Positions 1 to 6,683 of a stretch of 8,465 nt of DNA are shown here, piece after piece (within the stretch, counting starts at the first letter, position 1; each line of letters begins with the position of its first letter). This stretch comes from Pseudomonadota bacterium. Lineage in GTDB: Bacteria > Pseudomonadota > Alphaproteobacteria > Rhizobiales > Xanthobacteraceae. Position numbers and translations under genes: made by a program. The stretch covers positions 1 through 8,465 of the forward strand of contig JAEWBL010000563.1 of NCBI GenBank assembly GCA_023391175.1, written 5' to 3'. The notes under the pieces were generated by a model. The model was not told where the DNA came from. It made no database searches and was given only the letters and a program-made list of their open reading frames with translations.

Positions 1-670
1 CCTCCTCCGCCGGATCACCCGCAGGGACCGGCCTCTCCGACAGCCGGCGCTTCGGAACCGTCGGCGCGCGGGCGACGGCTTCGGCGAGCACATCGCCCTC
101 CACCACGGCATCGAGGAGGCCCAGGGCCAGCGCCTCGTGCGCCTTCAGCACCCGGCCCTCGCAGACGAGGCCGATGGCCTGGGCCACCCCCACCAGCCGC
201 ACCAGCCGCTGGGTGCCGCCCGCGCCGGGGATGATGCCGAGCCGGGTCTCAGTCAGCCCCACCAGCGCCTTCGCCGACCCGAGCCTGAGGTCGCACGCCA
301 GCGCGATCTCGCAGCCGCCGCCCAGCGCCGCGCCATCCAGCGCCGCGACCATGGGCTTGCTGCAGGCATCGATCGCGCCGACCACCTCGGGCAGGAAGGG
401 CTCATCCGGCGGCAGCGCCATCTCCTTGAGGTCCGCCCCGGCGATGAACCGTCCCGCCCCGCCGCTCAGCACGAGCGCCGACACCGACGCATCCGCCTCC
501 AGCCCCCGCACTGCATCCAGCAGCCCCTGCCGCACGCCGCGGGACAAAGCGTTCACCGGAGCATGGTCGATGTGAACCACCGCAACAGCGCCGTGGCGGG
601 TGATCGTGATGGGAACGCCTTCAGCATGCGGGGGCGCGCCGCGCGGGGCCGCGGGCGGGTGGTCGGTCAT
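1..670 (-). CDS. Enoyl-CoA hydratase/isomerase (crotonase) domain, probably N-terminal part of a fused 3-hydroxyacyl-CoA dehydrogenase; C-terminus cut by window edge
   Basis: I translated this gene by hand from the minus strand; about 223 codons are visible before the left edge. The protein hydrates trans-2-enoyl-CoA in beta-oxidation, in the cytoplasm. The crotonase core is clear: PVNALS near residue 38, the oxyanion-hole segment FIAGADLKEM near 75-84, GGGCEIALACD near 117-127, and TETRLGIIPGAGGTQRL near 140-156. The two glutamates that act as catalytic acid/base in true hydratases are both present (about E121 and E141), which favours hydratase over a non-catalytic relative. The visible end (VPKRRLSERPVPAGD) reads like the linker that joins the hydratase to an NAD-binding 3-hydroxyacyl-CoA dehydrogenase in FadB/FadJ-like fusions; that part is inference because the second domain lies outside the window. 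The ATG at 668-670 is preceded by GGAG at a spacing of 6 nt. It follows the AsmA-family gene on the same strand after 126 bp, so it may have its own promoter. Confidence 0.88.
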   Translation of the reverse strand, partial: MTDHPPAAPRGAPPHAEGVPITITRHGAVAVVHIDHAPVNALSRGVRQGLLDAVRGLEADASVSALVLSGGAGRFIAGADLKEMALPPDEPFLPEVVGAIDACSKPMVAALDGAALGGGCEIALACDLRLGSAKALVGLTETRLGIIPGAGGTQRLVRLVGVAQAIGLVCEGRVLKAHEALALGLLDAVVEGDVLAEAVARAPTVPKRRLSERPVPAGDPAEE

Positions 671-728
671 GGAGTGCTCCAGAGGAATGGCGTGCGATGG
701 CCGCAGCGACGCCGCGGCGGCAATTCAA

Positions 729-757
729 AGACTAATCGATCGAACTATTATTTCCAA
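729..757 (-). promoter_or_regulatory. Possible sigma-70-type promoter for the enoyl-CoA hydratase gene
   Basis: On the minus strand a TTGGAA hexamer (plus positions 752-757) is followed after exactly 17 nt by TAGTCT (729-734). The pair lies about 60-90 bp upstream of the hydratase ATG, in a locally AT-rich island within otherwise GC-rich DNA. The hexamers match the consensus only moderately. The spacer carries an 8-bp palindrome (TCGATCGA) flanked by direct ACTA repeats, which might be a regulator contact but is too short to claim. The rest of 671-796 shows no convincing terminator for the AsmA-family gene upstream. Confidence 0.3.
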
Positions 758-796
758 GTCACCGCAACGCTAGGTCGTCGTGATCGGCTGGCCCCG

Positions 797-3343
797 TCAG
801 TCGCAGCCATAGCGGCCGTGGGGGTCGTTGCCGGCCGAGGCCAGGGCGATGTTGGGGCTGCTCAGGGAGCCCTTCACGGTGAAGCTGTGGCCGGCCGGGC
901 CATCGGGCGCATTAAGGGGCCGCGGTGCCACGCGCAGGTCGATCCGGTTGCGCACGAGGTCCACCGTGCCGCGGGCGAGGGCCTGCACATGCTCGGTATT
1001 CACCACGATCACCGGATTGGTCCGGCCGACGCCCTTGTGGAACTGGAGGGGCACCTTGGCACAGCGCAGCACGCTTTCGCCCTTCTGCACCGATGAAGTG
1101 AAGATGCCGGCGAGGATGCCGACACCCGCGAGGTCGAGAAGACCGGTACCGATGCGGCCGCGGCCGACGCGCCCGGTGAGGGTGCCGCCGAGGGTGGCGA
1201 GCGGGTTGTCCGCATCCATCCGTGTGGTGAGATCGAAGACCACGCTCAGAGTGCCGGACACCGAGATGGGCGCGCCGCGACCGAACAGGGTCGCAAGCGG
1301 CCAGCCCGTCCCCGACCCCTTGGTGCGCAGCACGGAGCGCCCTTCGCTCGCCATGACGGCGGAGATGACGCCGCCGCGATAGCCGATGCGCAGCGGGTCC
1401 ACCCGCAGGGCGCCTTCCTTGACCACGAGGCGTGCCTGGACGCCGGTGGCGCTGTCGCCACCACCCTGGAGGCGCGTGGCGGAGATGGTCACGTCCGCAT
1501 CGGTGGTGCCGATCAGGTCGATCTGGCTGCCGCCTTCCGGCTCCCGGCTGCCGACCACGCGCACCGCTCTGCGCCGCCGCTGGCCTTCCGGGCGCATGAA
1601 GGCGAGAAGCTCGTCGGCATAGACCAGCGGCGAGCTTATGGTGCCCTTCACCAGGGAGCGGCCACCGGGGGCGGCGAGACTGGAGAGGGTGCCGTTGATG
1701 CGGGTGCGGCCGATGTCCGTGCGCCCCTCCATGGTCAGCGCATCGGTGGTGCCGCTCAGGCGTCCCTCGAACGTCACCTGCCCGCGGAAATCTGAGGTGT
1801 CGCCGAAGGCGGCGGCGAAGGCGGAATAGTTGGGAACCTTGAGGCGCGCGTCCACCTGGGTGGTCACCGCGACGCCGGGCTTGCCGAGGTCGTCGAGCAC
1901 GAGCGCGAGGCTTGCCGAAATCAGGTCGCTGCCCTCGATGCGCGCTGCGAAGGAATCCACCCCGAGCCCGGCCCCGGCATCCGACATGGAGAGGCTGCCG
2001 ACAATGCGGCCGAGCTTGTCCTGGGCCTCGGGCGGCAGCGCGAAAACGCTGGCCACCGGGATATCGACTCCGCCCGCAAGCTCCACGCCGCGGAAGGCGA
2101 GAATGTCGTCCACATTGCCCTGCAGCCGGGCGATGGGCCGGTCGGCCGGGCCGGCGATCACCGAGATGCCGCGGAACGCCACATGCCCCTCGGCATCGCG
2201 CGTGACCGAGCGCACGTTGATGGGGCCGATCTCCCGCAGGCTCTGGTCGAAGGCATTGGTGGAAATGAGGACCTCGTCCAGCATCATGCCATCGGCGCGG
2301 CTGCGGAAGTCGCCCGTCAGGCGGGTCACCACGATCTCGCGCACGGAGACCGCCGCGGGGGCTGCGGTTTCGAGATCGGCGACCACCTTCAGGTCGGCTC
2401 CGGCGAGGGTCGCGAGATCGTCCGCATGGCCGGTGACGGAGATGTGCTCCCCGTCCGCGAGCGTGAGGCCGAGGTCGAGATCGTGGAAGCTCAACCGGTC
2501 CGGCTCGGCCTTGAGACGCGCACTCACCTTGCCGGTGCCGTCGATGGACGGCGCGATGCCGGCGAGGGTCAGCCCCTTGGCGAGGCTTTTGGCGTCGGCC
2601 TCGAGCTTCATCACCAGACCGTGGTCGAACCGCCTTGTCGGCGCGCGCACGTCGAGGCGCGCCGAAAGGCCGGGGGCATCGGGCCCGCCGGCGGTGGCAA
2701 GGGTGATCTGCGCGCCATAGGGGCGCTCCCGCTCTCCCTTTTCCACCTCGAGGTCGAAGGCGAAACCGAGGGTGAGGGGCTGGCCGTTCAGTGCGGCGTC
2801 GGCCACGAGCACGTTGCGCCCCGCCTCGGCCGCGCTCCTGAGATCCTTCACCTTAAGCTCGAACAGCCAGCCGTTCATGGTGTCGGTGAAGCGGACCACG
2901 GTGTCGCGGATCGCGAGGTGCGGCAGCAGGGACAGCACGTAGATGGGGGATTCGAGCAGCGATCCGGGGCTGGCCGCCTCGCCGCTGTCGAGCGGCACGT
3001 CGAAGTCGCCGCCCTCCACCGCGAGGCTGTAGCGCAGCCCATCGCTCACCAGTTCGGCATAGGGCGGGATGGCGACACGGAGACGCGCGGTGCGGGCATT
3101 GGCGCCGTCGGCGCCGTGCGCCTCCACGCCGTCCATGTCGACGGCAGCGCGGGGCCACAGGCTGACAGCCACCGCCCCGCGCACGCTCACCGGCTCGCCC
3201 CACAGATGGGTCAGCGCCTGCTCCGCGAGCGAGCGGCGCAGCCCTTCCGCCTGCGGCAGGTTTACTGCGAGCGCCAGCGCGAGGACTGCGGCGCAGGCCA
3301 GCGCCAGCAGGACCGCCATTGCCCGCAGCGCGAAGCGCAACAT
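797..3343 (-). CDS. AsmA-family protein, inner-membrane anchored with large periplasmic region
   Basis: This 848-residue protein has a single hydrophobic N-terminal segment (about residues 8-28) after a short basic start, then a long, mostly hydrophilic region predicted to be periplasmic. That is the layout of AsmA/YhdP/TamB-type proteins, which are bridge-like beta-rich proteins tied to lipid transport and outer-membrane homeostasis. The C-terminal region from about residue 713 resembles the AsmA C-terminal domain: it opens with NPLATLGGTLTGRVGRG and continues through VLRCAKV, the INTEHV-like VVNTEHVQALARGTVDL and the IDLRVAPRP stretch. A basic run (RRRR, about 588-592) interrupts the otherwise repetitive beta pattern. 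Outside the membrane segment I find few cysteines: one near 761 and one at 847, next to last. The start is supported by GGAGG five nt before the ATG. It lies 97 bp downstream of the LysR-type gene on the same strand. Family assignment is fairly sure; the exact substrate and subgroup are not. Confidence 0.82.
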   Translation of the reverse strand: MLRFALRAMAVLLALACAAVLALALAVNLPQAEGLRRSLAEQALTHLWGEPVSVRGAVAVSLWPRAAVDMDGVEAHGADGANARTARLRVAIPPYAELVSDGLRYSLAVEGGDFDVPLDSGEAASPGSLLESPIYVLSLLPHLAIRDTVVRFTDTMNGWLFELKVKDLRSAAEAGRNVLVADAALNGQPLTLGFAFDLEVEKGERERPYGAQITLATAGGPDAPGLSARLDVRAPTRRFDHGLVMKLEADAKSLAKGLTLAGIAPSIDGTGKVSARLKAEPDRLSFHDLDLGLTLADGEHISVTGHADDLATLAGADLKVVADLETAAPAAVSVREIVVTRLTGDFRSRADGMMLDEVLISTNAFDQSLREIGPINVRSVTRDAEGHVAFRGISVIAGPADRPIARLQGNVDDILAFRGVELAGGVDIPVASVFALPPEAQDKLGRIVGSLSMSDAGAGLGVDSFAARIEGSDLISASLALVLDDLGKPGVAVTTQVDARLKVPNYSAFAAAFGDTSDFRGQVTFEGRLSGTTDALTMEGRTDIGRTRINGTLSSLAAPGGRSLVKGTISSPLVYADELLAFMRPEGQRRRRAVRVVGSREPEGGSQIDLIGTTDADVTISATRLQGGGDSATGVQARLVVKEGALRVDPLRIGYRGGVISAVMASEGRSVLRTKGSGTGWPLATLFGRGAPISVSGTLSVVFDLTTRMDADNPLATLGGTLTGRVGRGRIGTGLLDLAGVGILAGIFTSSVQKGESVLRCAKVPLQFHKGVGRTNPVIVVNTEHVQALARGTVDLVRNRIDLRVAPRPLNAPDGPAGHSFTVKGSLSSPNIALASAGNDPHGRYGCD

Positions 3344-3442
3344 TCCCCCCTCCGCCTTGCCGACCGGCAGCGACGCAACCGCCCCATGTCAACATAGCGA
3401 TCGCGGCACCATCCGACAGGCGAATTTTGCCGCAACCCCCGC

Positions 3443-4402
3443 TCACTCCGATCCGCCGCCGGCGCGGCGGACATCGTCGATCATCCGGCCGGTGAGGCGC
3501 TCCAGCGCCTCCGCCACGATGCGACCGACCCGTGTCAGGGGCTTGCGCCCGTCGATGGCGATGGAGACCATCTGCGGCTCGGCGCCCTTGTCGCGCACGG
3601 GGCGGAAGACCAGCGTCCCGGCGATCAGTTCCGGGGCCGCATCCAGCTCCGAGGTGAAGGCCACATAGCCTTCCTCGCGGGCGAGGATCTTCACCAGCTG
3701 GAGCGAATTGGTCTCCAGCGTCTTGCGCTCCTGCGTGAACAGCCAGCCGTGCCGCGCCTCCAGATAGCGGCGGATCATCAGGGCGCGGCTCTGCAGCACG
3801 ATGGGATGGGCCACCGCCTCCTGCAGGCTGATGGAACCGCGCCGCGCCAGCGGATGGTCCGGCGCGATGACGCAGCCGAAGGGCAGCTCCGCCGACCACA
3901 GCACATGGATGTCGCGCCGGGGGGAGAGATTGAAGATGGCGGCGATGTCCGCGTCCCCGGCCATGAGGGCGGCGACGGCGGCGTCCGTGCTCGCCACCTC
4001 CACGTCGAGCGAGATGCGCGGATGGCGGGCGTCAAGGTCCGCAATCAGCGCGGGCAGGATGCCGTTGACGTGGCTGTCCATGGCCACCACCCGCACATGG
4101 CCTTGATCCACCCCCTGGAGCTGGCGCAGCTCGGCGGCGGTGCGCCGCTCGTCCGCCATCCAGCGGCGCGCGAGGGTGACAAGTGCGTCTCCGGCGGGGG
4201 TCAGGCGCATGCCCTTCGCCACCCGCTCGAACAGCGGCACGCCAAGGGTTTCCTCCAGTTGCAGCACCTGCCGGTTGATGGCCGAGGCGGCGACGTTGAG
4301 ATCCTTCGCGGCGCGCTGGATGGAGCCGGAGCGCGCCACCTGCTCGGCATAGCGCAGGGCCGCGGGAACGAGGGATGCCGGCACCACTGCCTCCATACGC
4401 AT
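3443..4402 (-). CDS. LysR-type transcriptional regulator
   Basis: The ORF encodes 319 residues, a usual length for the family. An N-terminal winged helix-turn-helix runs from about residue 11 to 75 (SGSIQRAAKDLNVAASAINR forms the HTH, followed by QLEETLGVPLFERVAKGMRLTPAG). A periplasmic-binding-protein-like effector domain follows from about 100 to 295. LysR proteins usually bind DNA as tetramers and respond to a pathway metabolite. The gene is divergent from the ABC-transporter/uraD-like operon, with 114 bp between the annotated starts, so it most likely controls that operon and itself. The ATG at 4400-4402 lacks a Shine-Dalgarno sequence, and so does the ATG at codon 3. The GTG at codon 7 (4382-4384) has GGAGG five nt upstream and would give a 313-residue protein that keeps the whole HTH domain, so I consider it a serious alternative start. 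An in-frame TGA lies about eight codons upstream of 4402. The effector is not readable from sequence; a purine-breakdown intermediate is an inference from neighbours. Confidence 0.92.
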   Translation of the reverse strand: MRMEAVVPASLVPAALRYAEQVARSGSIQRAAKDLNVAASAINRQVLQLEETLGVPLFERVAKGMRLTPAGDALVTLARRWMADERRTAAELRQLQGVDQGHVRVVAMDSHVNGILPALIADLDARHPRISLDVEVASTDAAVAALMAGDADIAAIFNLSPRRDIHVLWSAELPFGCVIAPDHPLARRGSISLQEAVAHPIVLQSRALMIRRYLEARHGWLFTQERKTLETNSLQLVKILAREEGYVAFTSELDAAPELIAGTLVFRPVRDKGAEPQMVSIAIDGRKPLTRVGRIVAEALERLTGRMIDDVRRAGGGSE

Positions 4403-4414
4403 TTTGCGTATGGA
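4392..4414. promoter_or_regulatory. Perfect 23-bp dyad, probable operator (or leader hairpin) at the regulator start
   Basis: Plus-strand arms TCCATACGCA (4392-4401) and TGCGTATGGA (4405-4414) are exact reverse complements separated by TTT. The inner part reads ATAC-N9-GTAT, which fits the general idea of LysR-type dyad sites (usually written T-N11-A) although the spacing here is T-N13-A. The dyad covers codons 1-3 of the regulator if translation starts at 4402. If it starts at the GTG at 4384, the dyad lies in the leader just upstream. In regulator mRNA the dyad would form a 10-bp stem with an AAA loop whose 3' arm contains part of the GGAGG ribosome binding site. DNA operator and RNA hairpin are not mutually exclusive. 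Confidence 0.6.
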
Positions 4415-4416
4415 AA

Positions 4417-4422
4417 AGTATC
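4417..4422 (-). promoter_or_regulatory. Possible -10 element for the LysR-type gene
   Basis: On the minus strand GATACT (plus AGTATC, 4417-4422) matches four of six positions of TATAAT and sits in the only AT-rich patch of the divergent region. No good -35 lies 17 nt upstream; TTGCCG lies nearby but is too close. A start about 7 nt further would fall inside the 4392-4414 dyad, where a bound repressor could block it. Weak call based on position and composition. Confidence 0.25.
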
Positions 4423-4516
4423 AAATCTGCGATGGACGGCAATGGGCGCCGGGGCGACTATCTTCAGCGCGGGGGCGATGGGGCGCCCGATCCGATGCAC
4501 CCTTGAGGCTTTCACC

Positions 4517-5632
4517 ATGAGCCAGTCCGCCGGGCACGCGCTGACGCTGAGGGGCATTTCCCATGCGTTCGGGCAGGTGGTGGCCGCGAATGCCATCGAT
4601 CTCGATATCCGCCCCGGCGAACTCGTCTCGCTGCTCGGCCCCTCGGGCTGCGGCAAGACCACCCTGCTCAAGATCATCGCCGGCTTCCTGCGCCAGACCT
4701 CCGGCGACGTGCTGGTGGATGGCACCTCCATTTCCCACCTGCCGACCAACCGGCGGCGCATCGGCATCGTGTTCCAGAACTATGCCCTGTTCCCGCACAT
4801 GAGCGTCGCGCAGAACATCGCCTACGGCCCCATCGCCGCCGGCCGGCCCAAGGCGGAGACCGATGCCGTCGTCACCGAGATGCTGGACGTGGTGCAGATG
4901 GCCGCCTTCCGCGACCGCCTTCCGCGCGAACTCTCCGGCGGCCAGCAGCAGCGCGTGGCCCTCGCCCGCTGCCTCGCCATAAGGCCGAAGATCCTGCTGC
5001 TGGACGAGCCGTTCAGCGCCCTCGACAAGAATCTGCGCCTCGACATGCAGATCGAGATCAAACGCCTCCAGCGCCAGTCGGGCATCACCACTGTCATGGT
5101 GACCCACGACCAGGAGGAAGCGCTCGGCATGTCCGACCGCATCGCCGTGCTCTCGCGCGGCAACCTCGAGCAGTTCGCCCCGCCTTCGGACATCTACGAT
5201 CGGCCGGCCTCGCTCTTCGTGAACACCTTCGTCGGCACAGCCAACCTGCTCAAAGCCACGGTGGCCGGCACCTCGGCCACGGGCGCGGCGGTGCGGCTCG
5301 CCGATGGCATGGTCATCGAGACCGGACGCGAAACATCGCTGCCAGTCGGCGCGGCCGTTCTCGTCGCGGTGCGGCCCGAAGGCATGCGCGTGAGCGCCAC
5401 GGGCGACGCGGGCGGCGCGGGGGCGCTTGGCGCCGAGATCACCGCCGTCATGCCCATCGGTCCCGCCCTCATCTACGAGGTGGCGCTCATCGACGGCTCG
5501 TCGGTGAAGGTGGTGCAGGAGCGCGCGGCGGATGCCCCGCTGGCTGGCCCGGTCTTCCTCCACCTCAAGCCGAACCGCATCACCGGCCTGTTCCCGGACC
5601 ATTCGGGCGACACCCACAAGAAGGGGAATTGA
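4517..5632 (+). CDS. ABC transporter ATP-binding protein, PotA-like (polyamine/opine/iron class)
   Basis: This 371-residue protein is the cytoplasmic ATPase that powers the importer encoded downstream. The nucleotide-binding domain has every motif: Walker A GPSGCGKTT (about 41-49), Q-loop FQNYALFP with Q87, signature LSGGQQQR (139-146), Walker B ILLLDEP with D163 and E164, D-loop SALD, and H-loop histidine 197 in VTHDQEEA. A C-terminal TOBE-type regulatory domain (about 240-360) is typical of PotA/FbpC-like ATPases. The ATG at 4517 has a TGAGG sequence 8 nt upstream and the protein then begins just before the first strand, as expected. The frame stays open upstream (an ATG at 4442 would add 25 residues), but that extension has no family counterpart I recognise. 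It is followed after 2 bp by the binding-protein gene. Complete and apparently functional; substrate cannot be told from the ATPase alone. Confidence 0.95.
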   Translation: MSQSAGHALTLRGISHAFGQVVAANAIDLDIRPGELVSLLGPSGCGKTTLLKIIAGFLRQTSGDVLVDGTSISHLPTNRRRIGIVFQNYALFPHMSVAQNIAYGPIAAGRPKAETDAVVTEMLDVVQMAAFRDRLPRELSGGQQQRVALARCLAIRPKILLLDEPFSALDKNLRLDMQIEIKRLQRQSGITTVMVTHDQEEALGMSDRIAVLSRGNLEQFAPPSDIYDRPASLFVNTFVGTANLLKATVAGTSATGAAVRLADGMVIETGRETSLPVGAAVLVAVRPEGMRVSATGDAGGAGALGAEITAVMPIGPALIYEVALIDGSSVKVVQERAADAPLAGPVFLHLKPNRITGLFPDHSGDTHKKGN

Positions 5633-5634
5633 GC

Positions 5635-6681
5635 ATGACGTTCGAGATGTCCCGGCGAGGGTTCCTCGCCTCCGCGACGGCGGCCGCCGGCCTCGCCCTC
5701 ACCCCGCGCGGCGCCTTCGCCGCGGACGAGCTGGTGGCCGCCACCTTCGGCGGCACCTGGGCCAATGTGCAGAAGCAAATCCTGGCGCCCTATTTCGTGA
5801 AGCGCACCGGGGCGAGCGTGGTGCAGTCGCCCATGCTGGCCACCGAGCAGATCGCCAAGCTCACCGCCGCCAAGGGCAACCAGCCGCCTTTCGACGTGGC
5901 CATGCTGGACGAAGGCCCGGCGCTGGAGGCCATCGATGCCGGGCTCATCGCCAAATACGACCCGGCCAAGTCGCCCAACTTCGCGGCGCTGAACCCGAAG
6001 TTCCAGGGCGCGTTCGGCCCGGCCATCACCATGCAGGCCATCGGCATCGCCTACAATCCGAAGACGGTGAAGACCCCGCCCACTTCGTGGGAGGATCTCT
6101 GGAAGCCGGAATACAAGGGCCGGGTCGGCATCACCTCGCTCGCTTCCACCCTCGGCCTCGCCTTCCTGCTCGACATCAACCGCCTCGCCGGCGGCACCGA
6201 GGCGAACATGGAGCCCGGCTTCAAGAAGCTGAAGACGCTGCTGCCCAACCTTGCCGCGGTCTCCGCCAATTTCGGCGCCCACGGCGCGCTGTTCCAGCAG
6301 GGCGAGATCGACATCGGCGTGCAGAACTTCAATTTCGCCGAAGAACTGAAGGCGAAGGGCGTGCCCATCGAGTTCGTCCGCGTCAGCACCGGCACGCCGG
6401 CCTGGAAGACCACCATGCACATCGTCGCCGGCGCGCTGAAGCCGGAGCTGGCCTATGCCTATGTGGACAGCCAGATCTCGCCCGACGTGCAGAGCGAGAT
6501 GCAGAAGTCGCCCTGGAACGTGATCCCCACCTCCAGCAAGGTGCCCTATGCGGGCCTCGTCGCCCAGCAGATCGCCTCAAGCCCCGCCGACCTCGACAAG
6601 ATGGTGTTCTTCGACTGGGCCAAGGTGAACCAGAACCGCGCCGCCTGGACCCAGCAGTTCAACCGCGACATCCGGGTGTGA
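5635..6681 (+). CDS. ABC transporter periplasmic substrate-binding protein, PotD-like, Tat-exported
   Basis: This 348-residue protein should capture the substrate in the periplasm and deliver it to the two permeases. Its N-terminus is a textbook twin-arginine signal: MTFEMSRRGFLAS, then a short hydrophobic stretch and AFA-AD, suggesting cleavage near residue 29 or 30. The mature part starts ELVAATFGGTWANVQ and contains TSWEDLWKPEYKGRV, a stretch characteristic of spermidine/putrescine-, iron- and related type-2 binding proteins. I favour the ATG at 5635 because AAGGGG lies 8 nt upstream. A TTG at 5629 overlaps the stop of the ATPase gene and would add two residues, but its spacing to that site is too short. 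The ATG at 5647 would keep the SRRxFL motif and is a weaker alternative. The family name does not fix the ligand; context points to a purine-derived compound. Confidence 0.93.
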   Translation: MTFEMSRRGFLASATAAAGLALTPRGAFAADELVAATFGGTWANVQKQILAPYFVKRTGASVVQSPMLATEQIAKLTAAKGNQPPFDVAMLDEGPALEAIDAGLIAKYDPAKSPNFAALNPKFQGAFGPAITMQAIGIAYNPKTVKTPPTSWEDLWKPEYKGRVGITSLASTLGLAFLLDINRLAGGTEANMEPGFKKLKTLLPNLAAVSANFGAHGALFQQGEIDIGVQNFNFAEELKAKGVPIEFVRVSTGTPAWKTTMHIVAGALKPELAYAYVDSQISPDVQSEMQKSPWNVIPTSSKVPYAGLVAQQIASSPADLDKMVFFDWAKVNQNRAAWTQQFNRDIRV

Positions 6682-6683
6682 CC

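Noticed and set aside
3364..3392. Perfect TTGACA (minus strand, 3387-3392) as a promoter for the AsmA-family gene
   Set aside because: At 17-nt spacing the -10 position reads TGCCGG, a very poor match, and no better hexamer lies nearby. A promoter in this 97-bp gap remains possible but is not supported.
2183..3397. 404-codon plus-strand open frame opposite the AsmA-family gene
   Set aside because: Shadow of the minus-strand gene; no family motifs, and stops are rare in this frame because of high GC content.
3397..3404. GCGATCGC palindrome between the regulator and AsmA-family genes
   Set aside because: A single 8-bp palindrome in GC-rich DNA is expected by chance; it is a known repeated octamer in cyanobacteria but no second copy or context supports a role here.
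3749..4516. In-frame upstream extension of the ATPase across the regulator gene
   Set aside because: It is antisense to the well-supported LysR-type gene, has shadow-frame composition, and the ATPase domain starts normally after the ATG at 4517.
4421..5617. 398-codon minus-strand open frame opposite the ATPase
   Set aside because: Low-complexity composition rich in His, Gly, Arg and Asp, no recognisable domain, and complete overlap with a gene that has all ABC ATPase motifs.
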